Part shown: positions 20,835-30,063 of the stretch, one piece after another
How positions within the stretch are numbered: position 1 is the stretch's first letter
Layout of the letters: each line of letters opens with the position of its first letter
From: Flavobacterium sp. UMI-01
Lineage (GTDB): Bacteria; Bacteroidota; Bacteroidia; Flavobacteriales; Flavobacteriaceae
Length of the DNA: 64,000 nucleotides
Assembly: GCF_019656315.1 (NCBI RefSeq)
Contig: NZ_BPLU01000001.1
Coordinates: forward strand, 124,001 to 188,000
Direction: 5' to 3'
Notes under the pieces: generated by a model
What the model was told of the DNA's origin: nothing
Databases searched by the model: none
What the model saw: the letters and a program-made list of their open reading frames with translations, nothing else
Position numbers and translations under genes: made by a program

Positions 20835-21302
20835 ATGAATTGGTATGTAGTATATACAAAACCGAAATGGGAGAAGAAAGTAAGTGAACAATTAATGAAA
20901 TTGCAGTTGGAGTGTTATTGTCCTTTGGTCATCAAGGAAAGACAATGGTCTGACCGAAAAAAAAAGATTGAAGTTCCGTTGTTTAATTCCTATGTTTTTG
21001 TTCGTTTAAACGAGGAGGAACGGAATTTAGTTTTTCAGTCTTCAGGTGTTGTTCGTTATTTATTTTGGTTAGGGAAACCTGCCATTGTTAGAGACGAAGA
21101 AATCAATACGATTAAAAAATGGTTAGAGAAATCGGATGCCATTGAGGTGATGCCGTATCAAGTGGGTGATAAAATTAAACTAAAGTCGGGGCCATTTTTG
21201 AATCAAGAAGCTGTTGTTCAAAAAGTAAACAAAACCCATTGTGTTCTTGTTTTGGAATCAATGGGCTGTGTATTAAAGATGAGTTTGAATACAAAAAACT
21301 GA
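20835..21302 (+). CDS. UpxY-type specialised NusG transcription antiterminator
   Basis: The 155-residue protein has a NusG N-terminal domain starting MNWYVVYTKPKWEKKVSEQL and containing PLFNSYVFVRL, and a C-terminal KOW segment with YQVGDKIKLKSGPFLNQEA (about 111-129). Bacteroidota capsule loci commonly carry such proteins (UpxY, RfaH-like), which let RNA polymerase read through long operons. Here it sits inside the locus, after ugd and before rfbB, followed by a 253-base leader with tandem repeats. The housekeeping NusG would be elsewhere. Confidence 0.88.
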   Translation: MNWYVVYTKPKWEKKVSEQLMKLQLECYCPLVIKERQWSDRKKKIEVPLFNSYVFVRLNEEERNLVFQSSGVVRYLFWLGKPAIVRDEEINTIKKWLEKSDAIEVMPYQVGDKIKLKSGPFLNQEAVVQKVNKTHCVLVLESMGCVLKMSLNTKN

Positions 21303-21331
21303 TGTGCTGGAGGAATGGAATATACAATCAC

Positions 21332-21424
21332 ATTAAGCTTGTCACATTGAGCTTGTCGAAATGAGCTTGTTCGAAATGGGCTTGTTCGAAATGAGCTTGT
21401 TCGAAATGGGCTTGTTCGAAATGG
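21332..21424 (+). repeat. 15-bp tandem repeat, six approximate copies
   Basis: Four contiguous near-identical 15-base units at 21361-21420 (ATGAGCTTGTTCGAA alternating with ATGGGCTTGTTCGAA) are preceded by two diverged copies at 21332-21345 and 21346-21360 that carry the variant GAGCTTGTCGAA. Each full unit contains the palindrome TTCGAA. The array lies in the gap between the UpxY gene and rfbB. Confidence 0.9.
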
Positions 21425-21498
21425 ATTTTTATAAAAAAAAGAGTTTGCTCAGATTTACTCAAAGTAGCAACTTAAGGTTGTGGAAGCATTTGAAATGA
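21361..21498 (+). other. Possible small ORF encoding a pentapeptide repeat (45 residues)
   Basis: Because the repeat unit is 15 bases, frame 1 reads as four copies of M(S/G)LFE, continues MDFYKKKSLLRF and stops with TGA at 21496-21498. There is no ribosome-binding site in front of the first ATG apart from repeat sequence. This may be a chance by-product of the DNA repeat; listed because it is open and untested. Confidence 0.2.
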
Positions 21499-21555
21499 TT
21501 TGACCTCAAGAAACAATTGGGTGTATATAGTACAAAAAAATAAAAAACATAAAAA

Positions 21556-22608
21556 ATGAAAAAAATTCTAATAACAGGAGGTGCGGGTTTTATAGGTTCA
21601 CACGTGGTACGCTTGTTTGTTACCAAGTATGAAAATTATCAAATTTATAATTTGGATGCGTTGACGTATGCGGGGAACTTGGAGAATTTAACGGATATAG
21701 AAAAGTCACCTAATTATACTTTTGTAAAAGGAGATATCGCTGATGAGGCGTTTATTATGGAGTTATTTGAATTGCATCAATTTGATGGAGTGATTCATTT
21801 AGCCGCTGAGTCGCATGTGGATCGTTCTATTGAAGATCCTATGGCATTTGTGAGAACCAATGTGATAGGAACCGTAACTTTATTAAATGCCGCACGAAAA
21901 ATTTGGAAGGGAAATTGGGAAGGCAAGCGTTTTTATCATATTAGTACGGATGAAGTGTATGGTACCTTAGGAGCCGAAGGCTTGTTTACGGAAACTACTC
22001 CTTATGACCCTAATTCGCCTTATTCGGCTTCCAAAGCCAGTTCAGATCATTTCGTTAGAGCCTATGGAGAAACCTACGGTCTGCCGTATGTATTGACCAA
22101 TTGTTCTAATAATTATGGGCCTAACCATTTTCCAGAAAAGTTAATTCCGTTGTTTATCAATAATATTATCCATAATAAGCCGTTGCCTGTATATGGTGAC
22201 GGAAATTATACCCGCGATTGGTTGTTTGTAATTGACCATGCTCGTGCCATTGATGTGGTTTTTCATCAAGGGAAAAATCATGAAACATACAATATTGGAG
22301 GTTTTAACGAGTGGAAGAATATTGACTTAGTTCGGTTGTTGTGTGGGATTATGGATGACAAGTTAGGCAGAGCCAAAGGAACATCAGCACAATTAATAAC
22401 ATTTGTGAAAGATAGACCAGGGCACGACTTGCGTTATGCGATTGATGCCACCAAAATCAAAGAACAATTGGGTTGGGAGCCTTCGGTTACTTTTGAGCAA
22501 GGGTTGGAAATTACCGTGAATTGGTATTTAGAAAATGGTGATTGGTTAAATAATGTGACCTCAGGAGCTTATGTTTCCTATTATGAAAATCAATATTTGA
22601 TTAATTAA
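21556..22608 (+). CDS. rfbB: dTDP-glucose 4,6-dehydratase
   Basis: The 350-residue extended SDR converts dTDP-glucose to dTDP-4-keto-6-deoxyglucose, the branch point for dTDP-L-rhamnose and dTDP-amino sugars. It shows [11 protein letters not shown] (about residues 8-18), HLAAESHVDRSIEDP, the catalytic STDEVYGTL and YSASKASSDH (YxxxK), and NCSNNYGPNHFPEKLIP. Its partners rfbC, rfbD and rfbA are about 21 kb away at 43387-45707. Confidence 0.96.
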   Translation: MKKILITGGAGFIGSHVVRLFVTKYENYQIYNLDALTYAGNLENLTDIEKSPNYTFVKGDIADEAFIMELFELHQFDGVIHLAAESHVDRSIEDPMAFVRTNVIGTVTLLNAARKIWKGNWEGKRFYHISTDEVYGTLGAEGLFTETTPYDPNSPYSASKASSDHFVRAYGETYGLPYVLTNCSNNYGPNHFPEKLIPLFINNIIHNKPLPVYGDGNYTRDWLFVIDHARAIDVVFHQGKNHETYNIGGFNEWKNIDLVRLLCGIMDDKLGRAKGTSAQLITFVKDRPGHDLRYAIDATKIKEQLGWEPSVTFEQGLEITVNWYLENGDWLNNVTSGAYVSYYENQYLIN

Positions 22609-22711
22609 GTGGTTATCAAGCATTATTGTGGTTATTTTTGGGTGTAAGAATTTAGTAATAAAAAAGTTGGAATTTCCTTCTGGTTTTAACTTTATAACCG
22701 TTATAATTTCT

Positions 22712-22719
22712 TATATTTG
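22712..22719 (+). promoter_or_regulatory. Probable -7 promoter box inside the locus
   Basis: TATATTTG matches TAnnTTTG in the 189-base gap after rfbB, 78 bases before the ATG at 22798. This suggests a second transcription start for the TviB-like dehydrogenase and the genes after it. No TTG is at the normal -33 distance. Confidence 0.5.
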
Positions 22720-22797
22720 CCGCTTTTTGGAAGGGAGGTTCTGCTTACTGTTATGTGGGTTAGAATCGCGAAGCGTTGGATAAAACTATAGTTTTTA

Positions 22798-24090
22798 ATG
22801 AGTTTAGGTATTAAAATTGGTATTATTGGTTTGGGTTATGTAGGCTTGCCTTTGGCTCGTTTATTTGCTACAAAGTATCCTGTAGTAGGTTATGATATCA
22901 ATGTAGCTCGAATAACTGATCTAAAAAAAGGGTTGGATGCTACTCTCGAAGTTTCTGAGGAGTTATTGAAAGAAGTTTTAATTTCTGATTTAGGTGATTT
23001 TACTTCTACAAATGGACTTTTAGTGACTAATGAAAAAGAAAAGCTCTCGGACTGCAATTATTATATTGTTACAGTACCAACACCTGTAGACAAAAATAAT
23101 AAGCCCAATTTAAATCCCTTGTATCGGTCATCGGAAACTGTGGCTTACTATTTGAAAAAAGGGGATATTGTTATTTATGAATCTACTGTTTATCCGGGAT
23201 TAACTGAAGAAGAATGTGTGCCAATATTGGAACGTTACTCTAATTTAAGATTTAATACTGATTTTTTTGTGGGGTATTCGCCCGAGCGAATTAATCCTGG
23301 AGATAAATTACATACCGTAGATAAGATTTTGAAAATTACATCAGGTTCCACTCCAGAAGCAGCACAAAGGGTGAATGCTCTATATGAGTCTGTAATTACA
23401 GCAGGTACTTATTTAGCACCTAGCATAAAAGTTGCTGAGGCCGCTAAAGTAATAGAAAATTCACAACGGGACATCAATATTGCTTTTGTCAACGAGCTGG
23501 CTAAAATTTTCAGTCTAATGAAAATAGATACTCAAGAGGTGTTGGCTGCAGCAGCAACCAAATGGAATTTTTTGCCTTTTAAGCCTGGTTTAGTAGGAGG
23601 ACATTGCATAGGGGTTGACCCATATTATTTGGCGCAAAAGGCACAAGAATTAGGGTATCACCCTGAGATTATTTTAGCCGGACGTCGTTTAAATGATAGT
23701 ATGGGGGATTATATTGCGTCTCAAGTTGTTAAATTAATGATAAAAAAGGGAATTATTATTAATCAAGCCAGTTTGTTGATGTTGGGAATTACGTTTAAAG
23801 AAAATTGTCCCGATGTAAGAAATACAAAAATTGTAGATTTGATTCACGCTTTGTCTGATTATGGTATTAAAATCACAATTTATGATCCTTTGGTTGCAAC
23901 AGAAGAAGTGTATCGGGAATATCAATTGGAATCCGTTCAAGAACTCCCCGATGACAAGTATGATGCGATTATTTTAGGCGTTGCACACGATGAGTTTCTA
24001 GATTTCAACATTGAAAAATATAAAACATCAAAAAGTATTGTTTATGATGTAAAGGGAATTTTAAGAAATCGAGCTGATGGCAGGTTATAA
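22798..24090 (+). CDS. UDP-N-acetylhexosamine 6-dehydrogenase, TviB/WbpO-like
   Basis: This 430-residue nucleotide-sugar dehydrogenase oxidises C6 of a UDP-N-acetylhexosamine. It has the Rossmann motif IIGLGYVGLPLARLF (about residues 9-23), TVPTPVDKNNKPNL, IYESTVYPGLTEEECVP, and the catalytic Cys in GLVGGHCIGVDPYYL (about residues 265-279). The last motif is typical of TviB/WbpO enzymes. With the WbpP/TviC-like epimerase at 18316 it would make UDP-GalNAcA. A ManNAc dehydrogenase role using WecB at 57656 is a less likely alternative. Confidence 0.88.
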   Translation: MSLGIKIGIIGLGYVGLPLARLFATKYPVVGYDINVARITDLKKGLDATLEVSEELLKEVLISDLGDFTSTNGLLVTNEKEKLSDCNYYIVTVPTPVDKNNKPNLNPLYRSSETVAYYLKKGDIVIYESTVYPGLTEEECVPILERYSNLRFNTDFFVGYSPERINPGDKLHTVDKILKITSGSTPEAAQRVNALYESVITAGTYLAPSIKVAEAAKVIENSQRDINIAFVNELAKIFSLMKIDTQEVLAAAATKWNFLPFKPGLVGGHCIGVDPYYLAQKAQELGYHPEIILAGRRLNDSMGDYIASQVVKLMIKKGIIINQASLLMLGITFKENCPDVRNTKIVDLIHALSDYGIKITIYDPLVATEEVYREYQLESVQELPDDKYDAIILGVAHDEFLDFNIEKYKTSKSIVYDVKGILRNRADGRL

Positions 24091-24101
24091 ATACAAATAT
24101 T

Positions 24102-25112
24102 ATGGAAGTAGTAAAGAATAAAGTAACACATGTTGTTTTAACAGGAGGTATAGGTAGTCGATTATGGCCTTTATCTCGAAAGAGTAAACCAAAGCAATAT
24201 TTGGAAATTTTTGAAGGCAAATCATTGTTTGAACTTACAGTTGAGCGTAATCAAGCCATAGCTCAAAATACTATAGTTGTTGGTAATATCGACAATTGTC
24301 ATTTGAGTAAAAAAGCAATGGATAAAAACACTATTGATTATTTTGAAATTATTGAAGCTACTCCACGAAATACCGCTGCAGCAATTGCATTTGCGGCATT
24401 CGCTTCATTACCAGATGATATTTTGTTAATAACCCCCTCAGATCATATTATTGATGGTGAACAGGAGTATAAAAAGGCAATCGATGAAGCCATTTTAAAA
24501 GCATCAGAAGGCAATATAGTGACTTTTGGTATTGTGCCCAATAAACCTGAAACGGGTTACGGCTATATTGAACAAAAAGGAGATGCAGTGCTTTCATTTA
24601 GAGAAAAACCTAATTATGAGACTGCAGTTGACTTTATAAATAAAGGCGTTTTTTTGTGGAACAGTGGAATGTTCTGTTTTAAAGCTAGTGTTTATTTGGA
24701 GGAATTAAAAAAATACCAACCAGAGGTATATGAGAAATCCAAAGTTGTTTGGGAAAATAATAACGATGGAAAATTAGATTATGAACTTTCTATGGAAATA
24801 CCTTCTATAAGTGTTGATTATGCAGTAATGGAACGCTCCAAGAAAATAAAAGTCGTTTCGGCAAAATTCAAATGGTCCGATTTAGGTTCTTTTGAGTCTG
24901 TATATGATTATCTACTAAGTAAAGGATATCCGTCCGATAAAAATGGTAACATAACGATAGGAGATTCGAAGCACACTACTTTTGTTGGTTTAAGAGATAT
25001 CATTTTTGTTTGTACCGAAGATGCTAATTTAATTTTAAAAAAGAAACATTCACAAGAAGTCAAAGAGGTTTATGATAGCTTAAACCGACAAAAATCTCCT
25101 CTGTTAGATTAA
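24102..25112 (+). CDS. manC: Mannose-1-phosphate guanylyltransferase (GMP-type, single-domain)
   Basis: The 336-residue enzyme makes GDP-mannose from mannose-1-phosphate and GTP. The N-terminal signature GGIGSRLWPLSRKSKPKQYL (about residues 14-33) and the FREKPNYETA, LWNSGMF and KWSDLGSFES motifs are clear. It lacks the C-terminal phosphomannose isomerase cupin of longer ManC/AlgA proteins, so a separate ManA is needed. It is 11 bases after the dehydrogenase and would feed the two Gmd-like enzymes at 31204 and 37248. Confidence 0.93.
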   Translation: MEVVKNKVTHVVLTGGIGSRLWPLSRKSKPKQYLEIFEGKSLFELTVERNQAIAQNTIVVGNIDNCHLSKKAMDKNTIDYFEIIEATPRNTAAAIAFAAFASLPDDILLITPSDHIIDGEQEYKKAIDEAILKASEGNIVTFGIVPNKPETGYGYIEQKGDAVLSFREKPNYETAVDFINKGVFLWNSGMFCFKASVYLEELKKYQPEVYEKSKVVWENNNDGKLDYELSMEIPSISVDYAVMERSKKIKVVSAKFKWSDLGSFESVYDYLLSKGYPSDKNGNITIGDSKHTTFVGLRDIIFVCTEDANLILKKKHSQEVKEVYDSLNRQKSPLLD

Positions 25113-25166
25113 GTCTTTGCCTTACTACATCAAGTTGTTTGTTATTTTGAAAATCGATTTATTATT

Positions 25167-27566
25167 ATGAAAAAAAGAATCCTTATTATTGTCCTTTTCC
25201 TTATATGTTCTGTTGGATACACACAGGATTTTCTTAAATCACGTGATTTAAGTACTTTCAAAGCTGAGTCTCTTACTCAGTCTGATATTGAAAAAATGGA
25301 TTCGCAATTAAAGGTACAAGGAACTTCAATTGAACAAGTCAGGGCTTTAGCACTTTCTAGAGGGATGAATGAAAATGAGTTTGAAAAATTAAAAACCAGA
25401 CTGAACAGGTTTAGTAATTCAATTAAAAAAGAAAGACTCAATGAAGGGAATGCCATACTAATTACTGATAAGGCCGTTACTACTAAAGTCAAAGACACTC
25501 TTAATCGTTTAATTTTTGGCTCAGAACTTTTTGATAATCCTACGCTGAATTTTGAACCTAATTTGCAATTGGCAACCCCTGTTAATTACATACTAGGTCC
25601 AGGAGATGATTTGCAAATTAGTGTTTATGGAGTCCAAGAGTTTGACACTTCTGTTAAAGTTTCAAATGAAGGAAAAATTGATATTCAATACGTAGGACAA
25701 ATTAGTGTATCAGGCATGACCATCGAAGCCGCTACTAGTAAGATTAAAAATGCTATTGCAAGAATTTATAGTACCGTTTCTTCTGGTCAATCTCAGGTTT
25801 CTGTCAATTTAGGTAGTATCCGTACTATTCGGATTACTGTTATTGGAGGCAAACAACCAGGGAATTATTCGTTGTCGTCTTTGTCATCGGTCTATCATGC
25901 GCTCCATGTAGCGGGAGGACCAGGTGTAAATGGAAGTTACCGTAACATTCAATTGATTAGAAATAATAGTATCATTCGTTATATTGATATTTATCGTTTT
26001 TTAATAAATGGTGATCAGTCAGACAATGTTGGTTTAAAAGATAATGATGTAATACGCATCCCTACGTATGATAATAGAGTTACTATTGAAGGTGAAGTTA
26101 AAAGACCAGGTATATTTGAATTAAAAAAAGGAGAAACCTTCCAAGATTTAATTTATTATGCTTCCGGTTTTAATGATTTGTCTTATTCTTCATCTGTGCA
26201 GGTTACCCAAAAAACAGCTAAAGAATTTAAGGTTCTTGACCTTCAAAAGACAGATTTTAATACCTATAAGCCACAGTCAGGGGATGTGTTTAAAGTTGGT
26301 AAAATATTAAATCGTTTTGAAAATAAAATCAAAATTAGCGGTGCTGTTTTCAGACCCGATACGTATTCTTTTTATGAAGGAATGCGCATTACGGATTTAA
26401 TTAAAAAAGCCGAAGGCTTGAAAGAGGATGCTTATCTACAAAGAGCTCGTATCCTTCGATTAAAATCGAATCTCACTACTGAAATTGTTGATGTCAATAT
26501 TGAAAAAGCATTTTCAGGGGACAATAGTTTGAATTTAGCATTGAAAAAAAATGATGAAGTGACTATTTATTCCATTTTAGATTTTAAAGAAGATTTTAAA
26601 ATAATTATTAATGGTGAAGTTAAAATTCCAGGGGAGTATGCGTATCATGACAATTTAAGTTTGAATGATGTTTTGATTCAAGCTGGTGGTTTAAAAGAAT
26701 CGGCTTCTTCCAAAGTAGAAATTGCGAGAATGATTAACACGGATGTTGTAGAGGCTAAAAATACGCCTAGAGTTGAACTTTTTACCATTACAATTAATCC
26801 AAAGTCCAATGAGCAAGCAGAGAATTTTATTTTGAAGCCTTTTGATGTTATTAATGTACGTAAATTGGCTGTGTATAATGTGCCTGAACAAGTGAAAGTT
26901 TCAGGAGCTATCGTACATGAAGGGAATTATGTACTGACCAGTAAATACGATAAAATCTTGACCATTATAAAACGAGCAGGGGGATTAACGCCTTTAGCAG
27001 ATTTGGATGGAATAAAGATTAAAAGACCTGTACAAACACAAGAATTAGAGGATATTAAAACTATCGATTTGAATTTAGGTAAAAATGATTCAGTTCATAA
27101 TAAGGTTATTAAAAAAGCAGTCTTAGATAATAAATTTTCTGTTATTCCGATTGATTGGAGAAAAATAATGAAAGACGCTAATAGCTATGATAATGTGACA
27201 TTACAGTCGGGTGATGAGATTGTGATTAATGCTCAATCAGAAAGTGTAAAAGTAAGTGGCAATGTCTTGTTGAATTCCGAGATTTCTTTTATTCCTGGTA
27301 AGAATATTAAATATTATATAAATTCGGCAGGAGGTATTGATAATAAAGGATGGATGAAAAATGCGTATGTGATTTACCCGAATGGTAAAGCAGCAGTGAC
27401 AAAATCGTTCTTAGGTATTCGCAATACGCCGAAAGTTTTACCTGGGTCACAAGTTATTGTACCTGAAAAGCCAGAAGGTAGAAAATTAAGCACAACGGAA
27501 CTACTAACTGTGACGAGTGTATTTACAAGTTTAGCAGGAATTATCTTAGGTATTATTAGGCTTTGA
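25167..27566 (+). CDS. SLBB-domain polysaccharide export protein, long Wza relative
   Basis: This 799-residue protein has a cleavable signal peptide (about residues 1-19, ending VGYT). A PES domain follows, starting around NYILGPGDDLQISVYGVQEF (about 139-158), then several SLBB repeats marked by VTIEGEVKRPGIFELKKGET, IIINGEVKIPGEYAYHDN and VKVSGAIVHEGNYVL. It ends with a hydrophobic segment (VFTSLAGIILGIIRL). It is probably an outer-membrane or periplasmic export channel, about three times the length of the first Wza at 15033, and is paired with the Wzz protein that follows. Confidence 0.9.
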   Translation: MKKRILIIVLFLICSVGYTQDFLKSRDLSTFKAESLTQSDIEKMDSQLKVQGTSIEQVRALALSRGMNENEFEKLKTRLNRFSNSIKKERLNEGNAILITDKAVTTKVKDTLNRLIFGSELFDNPTLNFEPNLQLATPVNYILGPGDDLQISVYGVQEFDTSVKVSNEGKIDIQYVGQISVSGMTIEAATSKIKNAIARIYSTVSSGQSQVSVNLGSIRTIRITVIGGKQPGNYSLSSLSSVYHALHVAGGPGVNGSYRNIQLIRNNSIIRYIDIYRFLINGDQSDNVGLKDNDVIRIPTYDNRVTIEGEVKRPGIFELKKGETFQDLIYYASGFNDLSYSSSVQVTQKTAKEFKVLDLQKTDFNTYKPQSGDVFKVGKILNRFENKIKISGAVFRPDTYSFYEGMRITDLIKKAEGLKEDAYLQRARILRLKSNLTTEIVDVNIEKAFSGDNSLNLALKKNDEVTIYSILDFKEDFKIIINGEVKIPGEYAYHDNLSLNDVLIQAGGLKESASSKVEIARMINTDVVEAKNTPRVELFTITINPKSNEQAENFILKPFDVINVRKLAVYNVPEQVKVSGAIVHEGNYVLTSKYDKILTIIKRAGGLTPLADLDGIKIKRPVQTQELEDIKTIDLNLGKNDSVHNKVIKKAVLDNKFSVIPIDWRKIMKDANSYDNVTLQSGDEIVINAQSESVKVSGNVLLNSEISFIPGKNIKYYINSAGGIDNKGWMKNAYVIYPNGKAAVTKSFLGIRNTPKVLPGSQVIVPEKPEGRKLSTTELLTVTSVFTSLAGIILGIIRL

Positions 27567-27589
27567 TTTTATAAAATAATTTTGACTTT

Positions 27590-28651
27590 ATGACCGATCC
27601 AATGCAAAATGATGAAATTTCATTAAAAGAATTAATCTTAAAGATTAAAGAATGGTATAATTATCTTTTGTCAAACAGAAAGATGATTTTTTTAGCTGGA
27701 TTTTTAGGTGCTTTAATGGGATTGGGTTATTCTCTATTAAAAAAACCGAATTATACAGCAAGTTTAACTTTCGCTTTGGAAGAACAAGGGAGTCGCAGTG
27801 GTGGTGTTCTTAGTTTGGCTAGTCAATTTGGATTTGATTTTGGAACCAGTGGTGGAGGTGCATTTACAGGGGCTAATCTAATTGAACTATTCAAATCAAG
27901 GAGTATGATTGAAAAAACCTTATTATCTCCTGTGACTTATAACCAAAAAGATATTTCATTGGCTGAAATGTATATTGAAGTAAATGAATTAAGAAAAGGA
28001 TGGGATAAAAAGCCTCAATTAAAAGGGATTCATTTTTTACCACAAAATGATAAACAAAAATTTACTAGAATACAGGATAGTATTTTGGGTAAAATCTATT
28101 CTAATATATTGAAAAGTCAATTGCAAGTTGTTCAAAAAGATAAAAAGATAGACATTATTTCTATTGAAGTGGTGAGTAATCATGAATTATTTTCTAAATT
28201 ATTTTGTGAAGCATTAGCCAAAGAAGTGTCAACATTTTATGTGCAAACTAAGAATAAAAAGGCTCGCGAGAATTTAAAGATTTTACAGCATCAAACAGAT
28301 TCTGTTCGAACTGCTTTAAATAGTGCGATTACTGGAGTCGCTATTGCCACGGATAATACGTTTAATTTGAATCCAGCACTTAACATTCGCCGAACACCTT
28401 CGGCTAAAAGACAGGTGGATGTTCAAGCAAATACCGCTATTTTAACTGAGATTGTGAAACAACTGGAATTAGCAAAAGTGACTTTTAGGAAAGAAACACC
28501 TTTAATTCAGATAATAGACAGACCGATATTGCCTTTAGAAAAAAAAAGTTTTGGAAAATTGAAGGGTATTATTATTGGAGGGATGTTATTTAGTTTGTCA
28601 ATGGTTTTTTATTTAATAATTAAACGTAGTTTAAAGCAAATAATGGAGTAA
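27590..28651 (+). CDS. Wzz-type chain-length determinant protein (no kinase domain)
   Basis: The 353-residue protein has two membrane helices (about residues 37-56 and 324-344) around a periplasmic, partly coiled-coil region. The proline-rich IDRPILPLEKKSFGKLKG just before the second helix is typical of Wzz/PCP proteins. It lacks any Walker motif, unlike the Wzc at 15837. It probably controls chain length for a Wzx/Wzy-made polymer together with the long SLBB protein just upstream. Confidence 0.88.
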   Translation: MTDPMQNDEISLKELILKIKEWYNYLLSNRKMIFLAGFLGALMGLGYSLLKKPNYTASLTFALEEQGSRSGGVLSLASQFGFDFGTSGGGAFTGANLIELFKSRSMIEKTLLSPVTYNQKDISLAEMYIEVNELRKGWDKKPQLKGIHFLPQNDKQKFTRIQDSILGKIYSNILKSQLQVVQKDKKIDIISIEVVSNHELFSKLFCEALAKEVSTFYVQTKNKKARENLKILQHQTDSVRTALNSAITGVAIATDNTFNLNPALNIRRTPSAKRQVDVQANTAILTEIVKQLELAKVTFRKETPLIQIIDRPILPLEKKSFGKLKGIIIGGMLFSLSMVFYLIIKRSLKQIME

Positions 28652-28704
28652 TGCTATGTTTTTATTAGTGAATTAATTTTATTATAAGGTTTGATTCGAT
28701 TTAA

Positions 28705-30054
28705 ATGATTAAGAAATATTTTATAGATGTTAATTCAACGAGAACACAAAAGGCTAATATTAATATAGTTTTATCTTTATTCTTTAGAGGAGGTAGTATA
28801 TTATTGCAATTTGCTATGATACCCTTGACAATAAATTATTTAAAACCTGATGTATATGGAGTTTGGATAACTTTGTCATCTTTAGTTGGTTGGCTTGCAA
28901 TGTTTGATATAGGAATTGCAAATGGTTTAAGAAATAAACTTTCTGAGAGTTTAGCATTAGAAGATTTTCAAAAAGGTAAAGTTTTTGTTAGTACTACATA
29001 TGTTTTGATTAGTATTATAACTCTAATATTATTGTTTGTTTTGCTAATTGGTTTTCATTGGGTTAACTGGCAATCGGTATTCAATACTAATTTTATAAGT
29101 GAGTCAGAACTTGAAAAAGTTGTGATTATAGTTTCAATTTTCTTCCTTTTAAAATTTATTTCTGATATTATTAATGTTGTAGCCGCTTCTTTTCAAATGG
29201 TTTCAATAAGTTCTATATTGTTATTCATAAGTAATTTGGGTTTGACAATGTCATTATGGGTCTTAAATAAATCAACAACTTCTGATCTTGTTTTATTATC
29301 AATATTATTGACGATTATACCTTTTTTAATTTCACTAGGAGCTAATTTTTTTTTCTTTAGAAACAGATTTAAAATAGTCAAACCTTCATTAAAGTATGTT
29401 GATTTTAATCACTCTAAAAGTATAATTAGTTTAGGGTCTCAGTTTTTTATTTTACAGATAATTGGACTGATAATTTTTCAAACAGACAATATTTTAATTG
29501 CTCAATTTTTTAATCCAACTGAGGTCACAAATTTTAATATTGCTTACAAATATTATAGTATAATTACAATTTTATTTACTATATTATTGACACCATTTTG
29601 GACTGCTTTCACAGAGGCTTATTATAAGAAAGATTTTAACTGGATTAAAGACAGTATGAGAAAACTATACCATTACTGGTTATTAAGTGTTGTTGTTTTG
29701 ATTGTAATGTTTTTTTTATCTAGTTGGGTAATTAAATTGTGGATAGGTGATAATGTGAAAGTATCTTTTTCATTGTCATTATCAATTTGTGCTTATATTG
29801 CTGTAAGTAATTGGAATTCTATTTTTGCAAGTTTTTCAAATGGTGTTGGTAAGTTAAGGGTGCAAATTTTTTATGCAATAATAATGGGGATTATTAATAT
29901 TCCACTCTGTTTTGTTTTTGTTAAATTTTTAGATTTTGGAACATTTGCTATGCCACTTTCCAATTTCTTTTGTTTGATAATTGGAGCTGTAATAAGTTAT
30001 ATTCAATATTATAAAATTGTTAATAATACTGCTACGGGTATTTGGAATAAATAA
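28705..30054 (+). CDS. Wzx-type oligosaccharide flippase (MOP superfamily)
   Basis: The 449-residue protein has about 12 to 14 hydrophobic helices. The N-terminal pattern SLFFRGGSILLQFAMIPLTI, followed by DVYGVWITLSSLVGW and DIGIANGLRNKL, is typical of O-antigen flippases. It should move undecaprenyl-linked repeat units across the inner membrane. It is the only Wzx-like gene in the window, although two polymerase-like genes follow. Its DNA is visibly more A/T-rich than the enzyme genes around it. Confidence 0.88.
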   Translation: MIKKYFIDVNSTRTQKANINIVLSLFFRGGSILLQFAMIPLTINYLKPDVYGVWITLSSLVGWLAMFDIGIANGLRNKLSESLALEDFQKGKVFVSTTYVLISIITLILLFVLLIGFHWVNWQSVFNTNFISESELEKVVIIVSIFFLLKFISDIINVVAASFQMVSISSILLFISNLGLTMSLWVLNKSTTSDLVLLSILLTIIPFLISLGANFFFFRNRFKIVKPSLKYVDFNHSKSIISLGSQFFILQIIGLIIFQTDNILIAQFFNPTEVTNFNIAYKYYSIITILFTILLTPFWTAFTEAYYKKDFNWIKDSMRKLYHYWLLSVVVLIVMFFLSSWVIKLWIGDNVKVSFSLSLSICAYIAVSNWNSIFASFSNGVGKLRVQIFYAIIMGIINIPLCFVFVKFLDFGTFAMPLSNFFCLIIGAVISYIQYYKIVNNTATGIWNK

Positions 30055-30063
30055 TTAAAAATA

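Noticed and set aside
15008..24090. JUMPStart/ops element for the antiterminator
   Set aside because: I looked for the ops core GGCGGTAG near the locus start, upxY and rfbB and saw none; Bacteroidota UpxY proteins need not use it.
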